Under the pieces are notes generated by a model. That model did no database searches and had not been told where the DNA came from. It was given only the letters and a program-made list of their open reading frames with translations. A DNA stretch of 64,000 bases from positions 186,001 through 250,000 of the forward strand of contig NZ_JBLWVT010000002.1 of NCBI RefSeq assembly GCF_048268305.1, read 5' to 3'. Position 1 is the stretch's first letter. Each line of letters opens with the position of its first letter. The translations under genes were made by a program, and so were the position numbers. This DNA comes from Pseudodonghicola sp048268305. Its GTDB lineage: Bacteria > Pseudomonadota > Alphaproteobacteria > Rhodobacterales > Rhodobacteraceae. Below are positions 9,261 to 19,358 of this stretch, piece by piece.

Positions 9261-11054
9261 TCAGTGATCCTGCGCCGCGCCCGCACCGCGCGGAATGCGC
9301 ACGCTTTCGACCAGATCCTTGATCTCTTGCGGGGTCTCCTTGGTCATGCCGGCGACGGCATAGGCGACCGCGAAGTTGATCAGCGCGCCCACCGCCCCGA
9401 AGGAGGTCGACTTGATCGGCCCCAGCAGCGGCTTGGCGTCGGTGAAGCTGTTGGTGCCCGGCACGAAGAACCAGCCCTTGTGCAGGAAGATATAGATCAG
9501 CGTCACCACCAGGCCGGTGATCATCCCGGCCACGGCGCCAGCGTTGTTGATGCGGGTCGAGAAGATGCCCATCATCAGCGCCGGGAAGATCGAGGCAGCG
9601 GCAAGGCCGAAGGCCAGGGCCACGGTCTGGGCGGCGAAGCCCGGCGGGTTCAGACCCAGCCAGGTCGCCACCGCGATGGCCACGGCCATGGCGATCCGGG
9701 CCGACAGAAGTTCGCCCTTCTCGCTGATATTGGGGGTGAACTGACCCTTCATCAGATCGTGGCTCACCGCCGAGGAGATCGCCAGCAGCAGACCGGCGGC
9801 GGTGGAGAGCGCCGCGGCAAGACCGCCGGCGGCCACCAGGCCGATCACCCAGCCGGGCAGGTTGGCGATTTCCGGGTTGGCCAGAACCAGGATGTCGCGG
9901 TTGAAGTTGGTCAACTCGTTCCCCTTCCAGCCGGCGGCGTCCGCCTTGGCCTTCATCTCGGGGCTCGCGTCATTGTAATACTGGATCAGACCATCGCCGT
10001 TCTTGTCTTCCCAGCCGAGCATGTTGGTTTTCCGCCAGGTCTCCATCCAGGCGTATTTCGGATCGGTCTCGATCTGCTGGATCGACACCGCGTCGCCCTT
10101 GGTGCCATTGGGCCACATCATGTCGGTGATGTTGAGCCGCGCCATCGCGCCCACCGCGGGCGCGGTCAGGTACAGCAGCGCGATGAAGACCAGCGCCCAG
10201 CCCGCCGACCAGCGCGCATCGGCGACGCGCGGCACGGTGAAGAAGCGCATGATGACATGCGGCAGGCCGGCGGTGCCGATCATCAGCGACAGGGTGAACA
10301 GCACCATGTCGAGCGTATTGCCCTGTTGCTTGGTATATTCGGCAAAGCCCAGGTCGTGCACGATCTGGTCGAGCTTGGCCAGAAGCGGCTCGCCGCTGGC
10401 GACATGGTCGCCGAAGAGACCCAGCGCCGGGACCGGGTTGCCGGTGAGCTGCAGCGAGATGAAGATCGCCGGGATGGTATAGGCGAAGATCAGCACGACA
10501 TATTGCGCCACCTGGGTATAGGTCACCCCCTTCATGCCGCCGAAGACCGCATAGGCGAAGACCACCACGGCGCCGATCAGCAGGCCGGTGGTGTTCGACA
10601 CTTCGAGGAAGCGGCCGAAGGCCACGCCGACGCCGGTCATCTGGCCGATCACGTAGGTCACTGAGGCGATGATCAGGCAGATCACCGCCACCATGCGCGC
10701 GGTCTTGGAATAGAAGCGGTCGCCGATGAACTCGGACACGGTGAACTTGCCGAACTTGCGCAGATAGGGCGCGAGCAGCAGCGCCAGCAGCACATAGCCG
10801 CCGGTCCAGCCCATCAGATAGGCCGAGGTGTCATAGCCGCCGAAGGCCAGCAGCCCGGCCATCGAGATGAAGGAGGCCGCCGACATCCAGTCGGCTGCCG
10901 TGGCCATGCCGTTCATGACCGGGTGAACGCCCCGGCCGGCGGCATAGAATTCCGATGTGGAGCCGGCCCGGGCCCAGATCGCGATGCCGATATAGAGCGC
11001 GAAGGAGGCGCCGACGAAAAGCAGGTTGATGGTAAACTGATCCATGGCGCTCAC
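9261..11054 (-). CDS. Sodium:solute symporter, VC_2705 family (acetate/monocarboxylate type)
   Basis: The 597-residue membrane protein belongs to the SSS family and resembles ActP-like carriers, with about 13 membrane helices spread over the chain and the family's characteristic MNGMATAADWMSAASFISMAG segment near residue 48. A hydrophilic insert at about 310-390 separates two groups of helices and includes an EF-hand-like loop DKNGDGLIQYYN at 350-361. The gene starts with GTG at 11054, which overlaps the DUF4212 stop by four bases; an ATG at 11045 is an alternative. The small DUF4212 partner upstream and acs-adk beyond fit import and activation of acetate or a related short carboxylate; the substrate is inferred. 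Confidence 0.92.
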   Translation of the reverse strand: MSAMDQFTINLLFVGASFALYIGIAIWARAGSTSEFYAAGRGVHPVMNGMATAADWMSAASFISMAGLLAFGGYDTSAYLMGWTGGYVLLALLLAPYLRKFGKFTVSEFIGDRFYSKTARMVAVICLIIASVTYVIGQMTGVGVAFGRFLEVSNTTGLLIGAVVVFAYAVFGGMKGVTYTQVAQYVVLIFAYTIPAIFISLQLTGNPVPALGLFGDHVASGEPLLAKLDQIVHDLGFAEYTKQQGNTLDMVLFTLSLMIGTAGLPHVIMRFFTVPRVADARWSAGWALVFIALLYLTAPAVGAMARLNITDMMWPNGTKGDAVSIQQIETDPKYAWMETWRKTNMLGWEDKNGDGLIQYYNDASPEMKAKADAAGWKGNELTNFNRDILVLANPEIANLPGWVIGLVAAGGLAAALSTAAGLLLAISSAVSHDLMKGQFTPNISEKGELLSARIAMAVAIAVATWLGLNPPGFAAQTVALAFGLAAASIFPALMMGIFSTRINNAGAVAGMITGLVVTLIYIFLHKGWFFVPGTNSFTDAKPLLGPIKSTSFGAVGALINFAVAYAVAGMTKETPQEIKDLVESVRIPRGAGAAQDH

Positions 11055-11335
11055 TCCTCGTCCACGCCGAATTCACGGTCGAGGTTGTTCATCCGCCAGG
11101 CGTAGAAGAAGATCAGCGCCAGAAAGACCAGGATCGACCCCTGCTGGGCGAACCAGAAGCCCAGATCGGTGCCGCCCACCGCGATCCCCGACAGCATCGG
11201 GCGCAGCACGATGCCGAAGCCGAACGAGCAGAGCGCCCAGATCACCAGGCTGATCAGAATGATGCGCAGGTTGACCTGCCAATAGGCCTTGCCGGCCCCC
11301 GGCCCTTGGGCCGAGCCTTGTGTTTTATCCGCCAT
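11051..11335 (-). CDS. DUF4212 small subunit of sodium:solute symporter
   Basis: The 94-residue protein has two membrane helices (about 23-45 and 61-82) and a charged C-terminus. DUF4212 proteins are encoded next to, and thought to work with, VC_2705-type symporters. The start ATG at 11335 has a very strong ribosome-binding site (AAGGAGG, seven bases upstream on the minus strand); an upstream extension to 11434 in the same frame has no support. Its stop overlaps the symporter start by four bases, which indicates coupled translation. It is the first gene of the minus-strand cluster. Confidence 0.92.
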   Translation of the reverse strand: MADKTQGSAQGPGAGKAYWQVNLRIILISLVIWALCSFGFGIVLRPMLSGIAVGGTDLGFWFAQQGSILVFLALIFFYAWRMNNLDREFGVDEE

Positions 11336-11504
11336 TGCGGTTCCTCCTTGCTTCCTCCTGGGCGCCGGTCCCCGCTGTTGGACGGGAGGGCCGGACAGCC
11401 GCTCACATTTGCCGCCGGTCATGCCGGCAGGCATACCTCCCTCGGTCCGCCGGGGCGGGTCCTTTGGAAAATCTCGATGTTCGGGTCGTCTGGTCTTGCG
11501 GTGC

Positions 11505-11528
11505 GGGGCCCCGCGATCGGGGCCCCGG
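11505..11528 (-). terminator. GC hairpin after adk
   Basis: CGGGGCCCCG (11505-11514) and its repeat (11519-11528) form a perfect 10-base-pair stem with a CGAT loop just after the adk stop. There is no T-run on the minus strand, so it may be a processing or pausing site rather than a classical terminator. Confidence 0.45.
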
Positions 11529-11538
11529 TGGTGCGATC

Positions 11539-12228
11539 TCAGGCCGTGGCGGCGGTGACGATGCGCGCCAGCTCCTCGGCGATGGTGTCGATCTGCCCCA
11601 TGGCGTCGATGGATTGCAGCACGCCCTTGTCGCCGTAATAAGCGATCAGCGGCGCGGTCTGGGCATGATAGGCCTCAAGCCGGCTGGCGACGGTTTCCGC
11701 CTTGTCGTCGGCGCGGCGCTTCATCTCGGTGCCGCCGCATTTGTCGCAGACCCCGGCCACGGCGGGGGTCTTGAAACTGTCGTGATAGCCCTCGCCGCAG
11801 GTGCCGCAGGTGTAGCGGCCGGAAATCCGCTCGACCATGGCGCCGTCGTCGACTTCGAGGCTGACGGCAGCGTTGATCTTCTGGTCGCTCTCGGCCAGCA
11901 GATCGTCCAGCGCCTCGGCCTGCACGGTGGTGCGCGGGAAGCCGTCGAGGATCACGCCCCGGGCGCAATCGGGCTCGGCGATGCGGTCGCGCAGGATGGC
12001 GATGACGATCTCGTCGCTGACCAGTTGGCCGGCCTCCATCACCGCCTTGGCGGCAAGGCCAGCCTCGGTTCCGGCGGCGACGGCGGCGCGCAGCAGATCG
12101 CCGGTCGACAATTGCACCAGGCCGAATTTCTCTTCCAGCATGCGGGCCTGGGTGCCCTTCCCGGCGCCCGGAGGGCCGAGAAGGATCAGAACGGCGGGGG
12201 CGGTGGTCACTTGGGTGGCTCCGTCCAT
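11539..12228 (-). CDS. adk: Adenylate kinase
   Basis: Adenylate kinase converts ATP and AMP to two ADP. The 229-residue protein has the P-loop GPPGAGKGT (18-26), the DGFPRT motif, and a long LID domain with two CxxC pairs (CGTC and CDKC), so it is the zinc-binding LID type. A ten-residue N-terminal extension precedes the usual start. It follows acs by 11 bases, so they form an operon. The pairing makes sense: acetyl-CoA synthetase produces AMP, which adenylate kinase returns to the ADP pool. Rhodobacterales usually also have an adk in the ribosomal protein operon, so this may be a second copy; that cannot be judged here. Confidence 0.95.
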   Translation of the reverse strand: MDGATQVTTAPAVLILLGPPGAGKGTQARMLEEKFGLVQLSTGDLLRAAVAAGTEAGLAAKAVMEAGQLVSDEIVIAILRDRIAEPDCARGVILDGFPRTTVQAEALDDLLAESDQKINAAVSLEVDDGAMVERISGRYTCGTCGEGYHDSFKTPAVAGVCDKCGGTEMKRRADDKAETVASRLEAYHAQTAPLIAYYGDKGVLQSIDAMGQIDTIAEELARIVTAATA

Positions 12229-12239
12229 CGGGTCGCTCC

Positions 12240-14204
<1,965 letters not shown>

Positions 14205-14672
14205 GTCAGGCTCCTCCCTCTGACTGTCTTCTGTCCGACTGTAGCGCAGAGTGCCCCTGCACGCCGTCGAATAGTGTCTCTCCTCGCCTCATAATACCCG
14301 TTCTTGAAAAGAATGAAATAACCTTAAGAAATAAAAGGATTTAATTGTAAAAGCGTTTATATTATGTCGCGTTTATAGTAAATATATTTGCTTTCCGTCT
14401 GGAAAGGCAGTTTTGGATCAGAGGGTTGTCAGTCAAGGTCTTTCCGGGTCAAGGCCGCTGCCGGGCCGCCGGTCGGCGATGTTTAGTCCCGGGCAGGTTC
14501 CGCTCGGGGGCCGCGGCGGTTTCGCCTCAGGCTTGCTTCGCGCCGGGCGGTTCCGATCACGCAAAGGTGAGTCGGTGCCGCCCGGCCATGCCCGCCCCTC
14601 CGCGCGGGGCTTCCGCCGGGATCGGATTTATGCGACGAGACGGGCAGGCGACAGGCGTTTGGGAGAGATCGG
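14205..14672. promoter_or_regulatory. 468-base intergenic region with AT-rich acs control segment
   Basis: The part at about 14286-14400 is strikingly AT-rich against the rest of the window and most likely holds the acs promoter and regulator sites. It contains the inverted repeat TTCTTGAAAAGAA (14301-14313). I cannot fix a -35/-10 pair with confidence. The remainder (14410-14672) is GC-rich and shows no gene; an open frame there has poor codon use. It must include the leader of the next plus-strand gene, whose start follows GGGAGAG. Confidence 0.55.
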
Positions 14673-15098
14673 ATGAACATAAACCTGGATCAGGCGCGGG
14701 GCATCATCCGCGCCGCCTTGGAGGCGGCGCGGGCGCGCGACATGCGACCGCTGGCAGTGGCGGTTCTGGATGCGGGCGGTCACCCGATCGCGTTCGAGCG
14801 CGAGGATGGCGCCCCTCCGGGCCGTTTCGCCATCGCCCAGGGCAAGGCCTATGGCGCGGTGATGATGGGCATGGGTGGGCGCAAGCAGATGGCCCGGGCC
14901 GAGGCGCAGCCCTATTTCATGTCGGCGCTGAACGGGGTCTATGGCGGCCAGATGGTGCCGGTGCCGGGCGGCGTTCTGGTGCGCGACGGCGACGGGCGGA
15001 TCATCGGCGCGGTCGGGGTGACCGGCGACACCTCGGACAATGACGCCAGCGCGGCCTTGATCGGCATCGCGGCCGCGGGGCTGGTGGGCGAAGACTGA
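14673..15098 (+). CDS. HbpS/GlcG family heme-binding-like protein
   Basis: The 141-residue protein is a compact alpha/beta domain of the GlcG/HbpS family (PF03928). Typical features are the AVAVLDAGGHPIAFERED start of the core, an AxGKAYGAVMM helix, and the final GAVGVTGDTSDNDASAA segment. Members bind heme or small ligands, or accompany glycolate oxidase and various catabolic genes; many are uncharacterised. It has no signal peptide, so it is cytoplasmic. It starts a run of three plus-strand genes; the third is a flavodoxin-like protein related to protoporphyrinogen oxidase, which faintly suggests a heme link. The exact role is unknown. Confidence 0.85.
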   Translation: MNINLDQARGIIRAALEAARARDMRPLAVAVLDAGGHPIAFEREDGAPPGRFAIAQGKAYGAVMMGMGGRKQMARAEAQPYFMSALNGVYGGQMVPVPGGVLVRDGDGRIIGAVGVTGDTSDNDASAALIGIAAAGLVGED

Positions 15099-15218
15099 TC
15101 CGGTGCCCATTTCTTGTGCAGCCGGGCACAACCGGTTGCGCCGTGGCGCAGGGGCGGACTGTTGCAGGGCAGCAGTCCTCTTTATATCTATCAGGGGAGT
15201 ATTCGGAGATATTTTCCC

Positions 15219-15998
15219 ATGACCCGCCCTGTTGTCGGCATCATCAGCAATTCCTTCCTGCTCAACGAGACCTATCCGGCTCACGGGGGCGGGACGATGA
15301 ATTTCGAGGCGGTCTCGGGCGTCTCGGATTGTCTGGGGATGCTGATCGCCGCCGATCCCCGGTTCTCCTGCGTCGACGAGCTGTTGGAGATTTGTGACGG
15401 TTTCCTGCTGACCGGCGGGCGGCCCAATGTCCACCCCGAGGAATATGGCGAGGCGGAGACGTCGGCGCATGGTGCCTTTGATCGGGCGCGTGACGCGATC
15501 ACCCTGCCGTTGGTGCGCGCCTGCGTCGAGCGGGGACAGCCGTTTCTGGGCATCTGCCGCGGCTTTCAAGAGGTCAACGTCGCCATGGGCGGTTCGCTCT
15601 ATCCCGAAATCCGCGATCTGCCCGGCCGGATGAACCACCGGATGCCGCCGAACGGCACGCTGGAAGAGAAATTCGCCCTGCGCCATCGCGTCCGGCTGGT
15701 CGAGGGCGGCGCCTTTCACAAGCTGTTCGGCGCGCCCGAGGTGATGACCAACACGCTGCACGGCCAGGGCATCAAACGCCCGGGCGAACGGATCGTGGTG
15801 GAAGGCTGGGCCCCCGACGGCACGCCCGAGGCGATCCGGGTGCGCGACGCCAAGGGCTTTACCATGGCGGTTCAATGGCATCCCGAATGGGACGCGGTGA
15901 ACGACCCGGTGTCGCGGCCACTGTTCACCGCCTTCGGCAAGGCCGTTCATGACTGGGCTGCCCGGAAACACGCCCAACCGCTGAAGTGCAGCGCCTGA
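15219..15998 (+). CDS. Class I glutamine amidotransferase-like hydrolase (PuuD-like gamma-glutamyl-GABA hydrolase family)
   Basis: The 259-residue protein has the peptidase C26 fold. The catalytic triad is visible: C113 in FLGICRGFQEVN, H221 and E223 in QWHPEWD. The family hydrolyses gamma-glutamyl amides, such as gamma-glutamyl-GABA in putrescine breakdown. No other puu genes are nearby, so the substrate is open. I start it at the ATG at 15219, preceded by a GGAG-type site; the open frame extends to 15114 but that part lacks family similarity. The stop lies inside the next gene, so the two overlap by 13 bases and are probably co-expressed. Confidence 0.88.
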   Translation: MTRPVVGIISNSFLLNETYPAHGGGTMNFEAVSGVSDCLGMLIAADPRFSCVDELLEICDGFLLTGGRPNVHPEEYGEAETSAHGAFDRARDAITLPLVRACVERGQPFLGICRGFQEVNVAMGGSLYPEIRDLPGRMNHRMPPNGTLEEKFALRHRVRLVEGGAFHKLFGAPEVMTNTLHGQGIKRPGERIVVEGWAPDGTPEAIRVRDAKGFTMAVQWHPEWDAVNDPVSRPLFTAFGKAVHDWAARKHAQPLKCSA

Positions 15999-16546
15999 GC
16001 GAGGCCGGGCAGGGGGCGCCTCGGCGCATCCTGATCTGCTATGCCAGCACCGAAGGCCAGACGCGCAAGATTTGCCGCTTTGCGGCTGAACAGCTTATTG
16101 CCAAGGGGCTGAGCGTCGAAATGCTGCCGGCCGGGGATGCGGCCGAGGTCGCCCTGGCCGCTTTTGACGCGGCGATCCTGGCGGGATCGGTGCATCTGGG
16201 CCGGTTGCAGCCGGAACTGGCCGAGTTCTGTTCCGAGCACGCCGGCACGCTGAACCGAATGCCGACGCTATTCCTTGTCGTCTCGCTCGTGGCCGCGGGC
16301 AATGACCCGGACGAGCGCGCGGCGCTGGACCGGATCGCCGCTGCCTTTGCTTCCGCCTCCGGCTGGCGGCCGGGCCGGGTGGAGCATGTCGCCGGTGCAT
16401 TCCGGTTCGGCGCCTATGGCCCCCTGCGCCGTTGGGCGATGCGCTGGATCGCCTGGCGCAAGGGGCAGCGGATCGCGTCGGGACAGGACCGCGAATATAC
16501 CGACTGGGCGGCGCTCGCGGCCCTGCTCAAGGGCTGGCCGGCCTAG
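15986..16546 (+). CDS. Flavodoxin-domain protein, HemG-like
   Basis: The 186-residue protein has a flavodoxin-type FMN site (YASTEGQTRK at about 19-28) and the layout of HemG, the menaquinone-dependent protoporphyrinogen oxidase: flavodoxin fold with a basic insertion near the C-terminus (LRRWAMRWIAWRKGQR). HemG oxidises protoporphyrinogen IX at the inner membrane face. It starts with GTG at 15986, inside the end of the previous gene, and its last four bases overlap the converging molybdenum hydroxylase gene. Most alphaproteobacteria use HemJ instead, so a different redox role is possible. The FMN-binding call is safer than the enzyme name. Confidence 0.75.
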   Translation: MQRLSEAGQGAPRRILICYASTEGQTRKICRFAAEQLIAKGLSVEMLPAGDAAEVALAAFDAAILAGSVHLGRLQPELAEFCSEHAGTLNRMPTLFLVVSLVAAGNDPDERAALDRIAAAFASASGWRPGRVEHVAGAFRFGAYGPLRRWAMRWIAWRKGQRIASGQDREYTDWAALAALLKGWPA

Positions 16547-18783
16547 CTCATCAGATCGAAATCCCCGGCCAGCGGCAGCCGGCGCGGCCGGGTGCCGGTC
16601 AGATCAAAGATCGCATTGCCAAGCGCCGCCATGGCGGGGGGCGTGCCGGGTTCGCCGGCGCCGGTGATATGGGCCTGGGTTTCCAGGATCTTCACCTCGA
16701 CCTTCGGCATCGTGTGGATGCGCAGCGCGTCGTAATCGGGGAAATTCTGCTGATCGACCGCACCGCCGGTAAAGGTGATCTCGCCGAAGCAGGCGGCTGA
16801 CAGACCATAGGCCAGCGCCCCGGTGAATTGCTGCTCCAGATTGCCGGGGTCGAGCGCGGTGCCCACGTCTGCCGCGATCCAGGCGCGGCTGATGGCGATG
16901 CCCTCGTCGCGATCCACGACCTCGATCACCGTGGCGGTGGGTACTCCGAAGCTGTAGCAGAAACCGACACCGCGCCCGGTATTGGCGGGCTTGGGGCCGG
17001 TCCAGCCGGACATCTCGCGCACCGCCTCCAGCACCGCGCGGGCGGGGGCATAGGTCTCGCCCATCGCCGCCAGCCGGAAGGCCAGCGGATCGGCCTTGGC
17101 CGCTATCGCCATTTCGTCGAGGAACCAGTCGAACATCACCCCGTTGAACGAGGCGCCGACCGACCGCCAGAAGCCCACCGGCAGGTCGAGATCGGCCAGA
17201 TAGCCGCGAATGCGGTAGTTCGGGATCGCATAGGGCTGGTTATAGGCGCCATCCACCGTGCCCTTGTCGGGGCCCGCCGCCGGCAGCCCGAGCCAGCGGC
17301 CCATCGCCTGCTGCGTCGCCCCCTGGGCGGCGATCTGCCCGTCGATCATCACCGCCTTGCCATCCTTCACCCCACCGCGATAGCGCGCCACGGCGCCGGG
17401 GCGATAGAAGTCATGGCTCATGTCCTCTTCCCGGCTCCAGGTGAGCTGGACCGGGGTATCCGCCATCTCCTTCGCCACCCGGGCGGCATAGACGGAAAAG
17501 TCGAACTCTGCCCGCCGGCCGAAACCGCCGCCCATCAGCGTGGTGTGCACCTCGACCTGTTCGGGCTCCAGCCCCACCGCCTCGGCACAGGCGTTGCGGG
17601 CGAAGATCGGCGCCTGGTTGCCGCACCAGAGATCCAGCCGGATCCCGGAATAGAGCGCGGTGGCGTTCATCGGCTCCATCGTCGCATGGGCGAGATAGGG
17701 CAGGCGATACTCGGCGCTGATGATCTGGGTGCCGAGCGGCGGTTCCTCGACGTTGCCGTCCTCGCGCAGGGTGGAATTCGCGCCACCGTCGAAGCTCTTG
17801 GCGATCTTGCCGAAGATCGCCTCCATATCGGCGGGATGCGGGCTCGGGCCCCAGTCGACATCGACCGCCTCGGCCGCCTGCATCGCCAGCCAGGTGTTGG
17901 TGGCGATCACGGCAAAGCCGTCGCCCAGGTTCACCACCTTGTCGACCCCGGGCATCTGCCGCGCCTGGGTATCGTCGAGCCGGATCATCTTGCCGCCCAG
18001 ATGCGGGTTGATCTTGAGCGCGGCGAATTTCATCCCCTTCTGCCGCACGTCGATCCCGAAGGTGGCGGTGCCGGTGGCCTTGGCGAGCATGTCGATGCGC
18101 GGCTGGGTCTTGCCCAGCAGCCGCCAGTCCGACTTCGGCCGCAGCGGCGCCTCGATCGGCGCCAGCGTCGCGGCCTCCTCTGCCAGATCGGCATAGGGCA
18201 GGCGGCTGCCATCCGGCGCGATCACCTCGCCCCGCTCGGTCCTGAGCTGGGCGCGCGCGACCCCCAGCCGCTTGGCGGCCACTTCCTTCAAGGTCTCCCG
18301 CGCGCTGGCGCCGGCGGCGCGCATCCGCTCGAACCCGTCGGGCATCGAGGTGGAGCCGCCGGTGAGCTGCATGTTCATCACCTTGCCGAGCTTGCCCAGC
18401 TGTTCGGCCACCGCATGGGTGAAATCGGAGCGGTCATAGCCCTTGTCGGGCAGCACCTCTCCCATCACCACGGAATTGTAATAGGCCTGCGCCGCGGGGC
18501 CATGCAGCACCCGCACCTGATCCAGATCGACATCCAGCTCCTCGGCGATCAGCGCCGCCCAGGTGGTATGCACGCCCTGGCCCATCTCGGCCTTGGGGGC
18601 GATCAGGGTGATGCCCTGGGGGTCGATCAGCACGAAGGGGTTGAGCGTGCCGCCACCCTTGGGCGCCGTCAGCGGGTTCGGCGCCGGGCGGGAGACGTAA
18701 TAGGCGCCGAAGGCGACGCCGCCGATCAGCGCGGCAGAGCCGATCAGGAAGGAGCGGCGGGCGATTTTACCGATACGGGACAT
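16543..18783 (-). CDS. Molybdopterin-binding subunit of a xanthine-dehydrogenase-family hydroxylase (IorB/aldehyde oxidase type), Tat-exported
   Basis: The 746-residue protein starts with a twin-arginine signal (ARRSFLIGSAALIGG) that is likely kept as a membrane anchor. The body is the molybdenum-cofactor subunit of the xanthine oxidase family, in the two-subunit group related to isoquinoline 1-oxidoreductase and periplasmic aldehyde dehydrogenases. The base glutamate of the active site is E711 in GAGEPGTPP, so the site is intact. Such enzymes hydroxylate aldehydes or N-heterocycles with water and pass electrons to a respiratory acceptor. The 2Fe-2S subunit is encoded just upstream with a four-base gap; there is no FAD subunit or cytochrome in the cluster. 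The substrate cannot be read from the sequence. Confidence 0.88.
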   Translation of the reverse strand: MSRIGKIARRSFLIGSAALIGGVAFGAYYVSRPAPNPLTAPKGGGTLNPFVLIDPQGITLIAPKAEMGQGVHTTWAALIAEELDVDLDQVRVLHGPAAQAYYNSVVMGEVLPDKGYDRSDFTHAVAEQLGKLGKVMNMQLTGGSTSMPDGFERMRAAGASARETLKEVAAKRLGVARAQLRTERGEVIAPDGSRLPYADLAEEAATLAPIEAPLRPKSDWRLLGKTQPRIDMLAKATGTATFGIDVRQKGMKFAALKINPHLGGKMIRLDDTQARQMPGVDKVVNLGDGFAVIATNTWLAMQAAEAVDVDWGPSPHPADMEAIFGKIAKSFDGGANSTLREDGNVEEPPLGTQIISAEYRLPYLAHATMEPMNATALYSGIRLDLWCGNQAPIFARNACAEAVGLEPEQVEVHTTLMGGGFGRRAEFDFSVYAARVAKEMADTPVQLTWSREEDMSHDFYRPGAVARYRGGVKDGKAVMIDGQIAAQGATQQAMGRWLGLPAAGPDKGTVDGAYNQPYAIPNYRIRGYLADLDLPVGFWRSVGASFNGVMFDWFLDEMAIAAKADPLAFRLAAMGETYAPARAVLEAVREMSGWTGPKPANTGRGVGFCYSFGVPTATVIEVVDRDEGIAISRAWIAADVGTALDPGNLEQQFTGALAYGLSAACFGEITFTGGAVDQQNFPDYDALRIHTMPKVEVKILETQAHITGAGEPGTPPAMAALGNAIFDLTGTRPRRLPLAGDFDLMS

Positions 18784-18787
18784 GGGC

Positions 18788-19252
18788 TCAGCCCTCCTTC
18801 ATCATGGTCGCGGCGCTGTGGATGGCGGCGCGGATGCGGGGATAGGTGCCACAGCGGCAGAGATTGCCCTGCATCGCCTCGTCGATCTCCTCATCCGTGG
18901 GGGTGGGCGTTTCGGCCAGAAGGGCGGCGGCCTGCATGATCTGGCCGGACTGGCAATAGCCGCATTGCGCCACCTGATGATCGACCCAGGCCTGTTGCAG
19001 CGCCGACAGCATGTCGGGCGTGCCAAGACCCTCGATCGTGGTGACCGCCCCCGCCACATCGCCAAGTGCGACCTGACAGCTGCGCACCGCCACCCCGTCG
19101 ATCTGTACCGTGCAGGCACCGCAGGCGGCGACGCCGCAGCCGTATTTCGTGCCGGTCAGCCCCAGTTCGTCGCGCAGCACCCAGAGGAGGGGGACGTCTT
19201 CGGGCAGATCAACGCTGTGAGACGTGCCATTGATCGTCAGAGAAATTGGCAT
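18788..19252 (-). CDS. 2Fe-2S subunit of the molybdenum hydroxylase
   Basis: The 154-residue protein carries two [2Fe-2S] clusters. The plant-ferredoxin-type ligands are in GCGVAACGAC...C, and the second cluster's in CGYCQSGQ and CRCGTYPRI. It passes electrons from the molybdenum subunit. It has no signal peptide of its own and would be exported folded with its Tat-targeted partner. I prefer the ATG at 19252, which begins the conserved MPISLTINGT; an in-frame ATG at 19285 lacks a ribosome-binding site. It heads the two-gene operon and is divergent from the tetR gene with about 106 bases between them. Confidence 0.92.
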   Translation of the reverse strand: MPISLTINGTSHSVDLPEDVPLLWVLRDELGLTGTKYGCGVAACGACTVQIDGVAVRSCQVALGDVAGAVTTIEGLGTPDMLSALQQAWVDHQVAQCGYCQSGQIMQAAALLAETPTPTDEEIDEAMQGNLCRCGTYPRIRAAIHSAATMMKEG

Positions 19253-19278
19253 GGGGAGACTCCCGGCTTGAATGAGGT

Positions 19279-19330
19279 CTGACATTTGTAACGCAAAGTG
19301 TCAGTTTGTAATTGGCATGTCAATTGACAT
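19279..19330. promoter_or_regulatory. Putative TetR operator pair between tetR and the hydroxylase operon
   Basis: A perfect 14-base palindrome ATGTCAATTGACAT lies at 19317-19330. A second inverted repeat with half-sites CTGACA (19279) and TGTCAG (19304) lies next to it. Both share the TGTCA half-site. Their position between divergent genes fits autoregulation and control of the hydroxylase operon by the adjacent TetR protein. Confidence 0.6.
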
Positions 19331-19358
19331 TTTAGTCATTTTCTGTCAGCTCGTCCGC

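Noticed and set aside
14290..14400. AT-rich island upstream of acs as a possible foreign insertion or attachment site
   Set aside because: No integrase, direct repeats, tRNA or truncated gene lies near. An AT-rich promoter region for a strongly regulated gene is enough to explain it.
16828..18939. A 703-codon plus-strand frame over the molybdenum hydroxylase genes
   Set aside because: Antisense to the Tat-exported large subunit and the 2Fe-2S subunit, both with intact motifs; no domain in the antisense frame.
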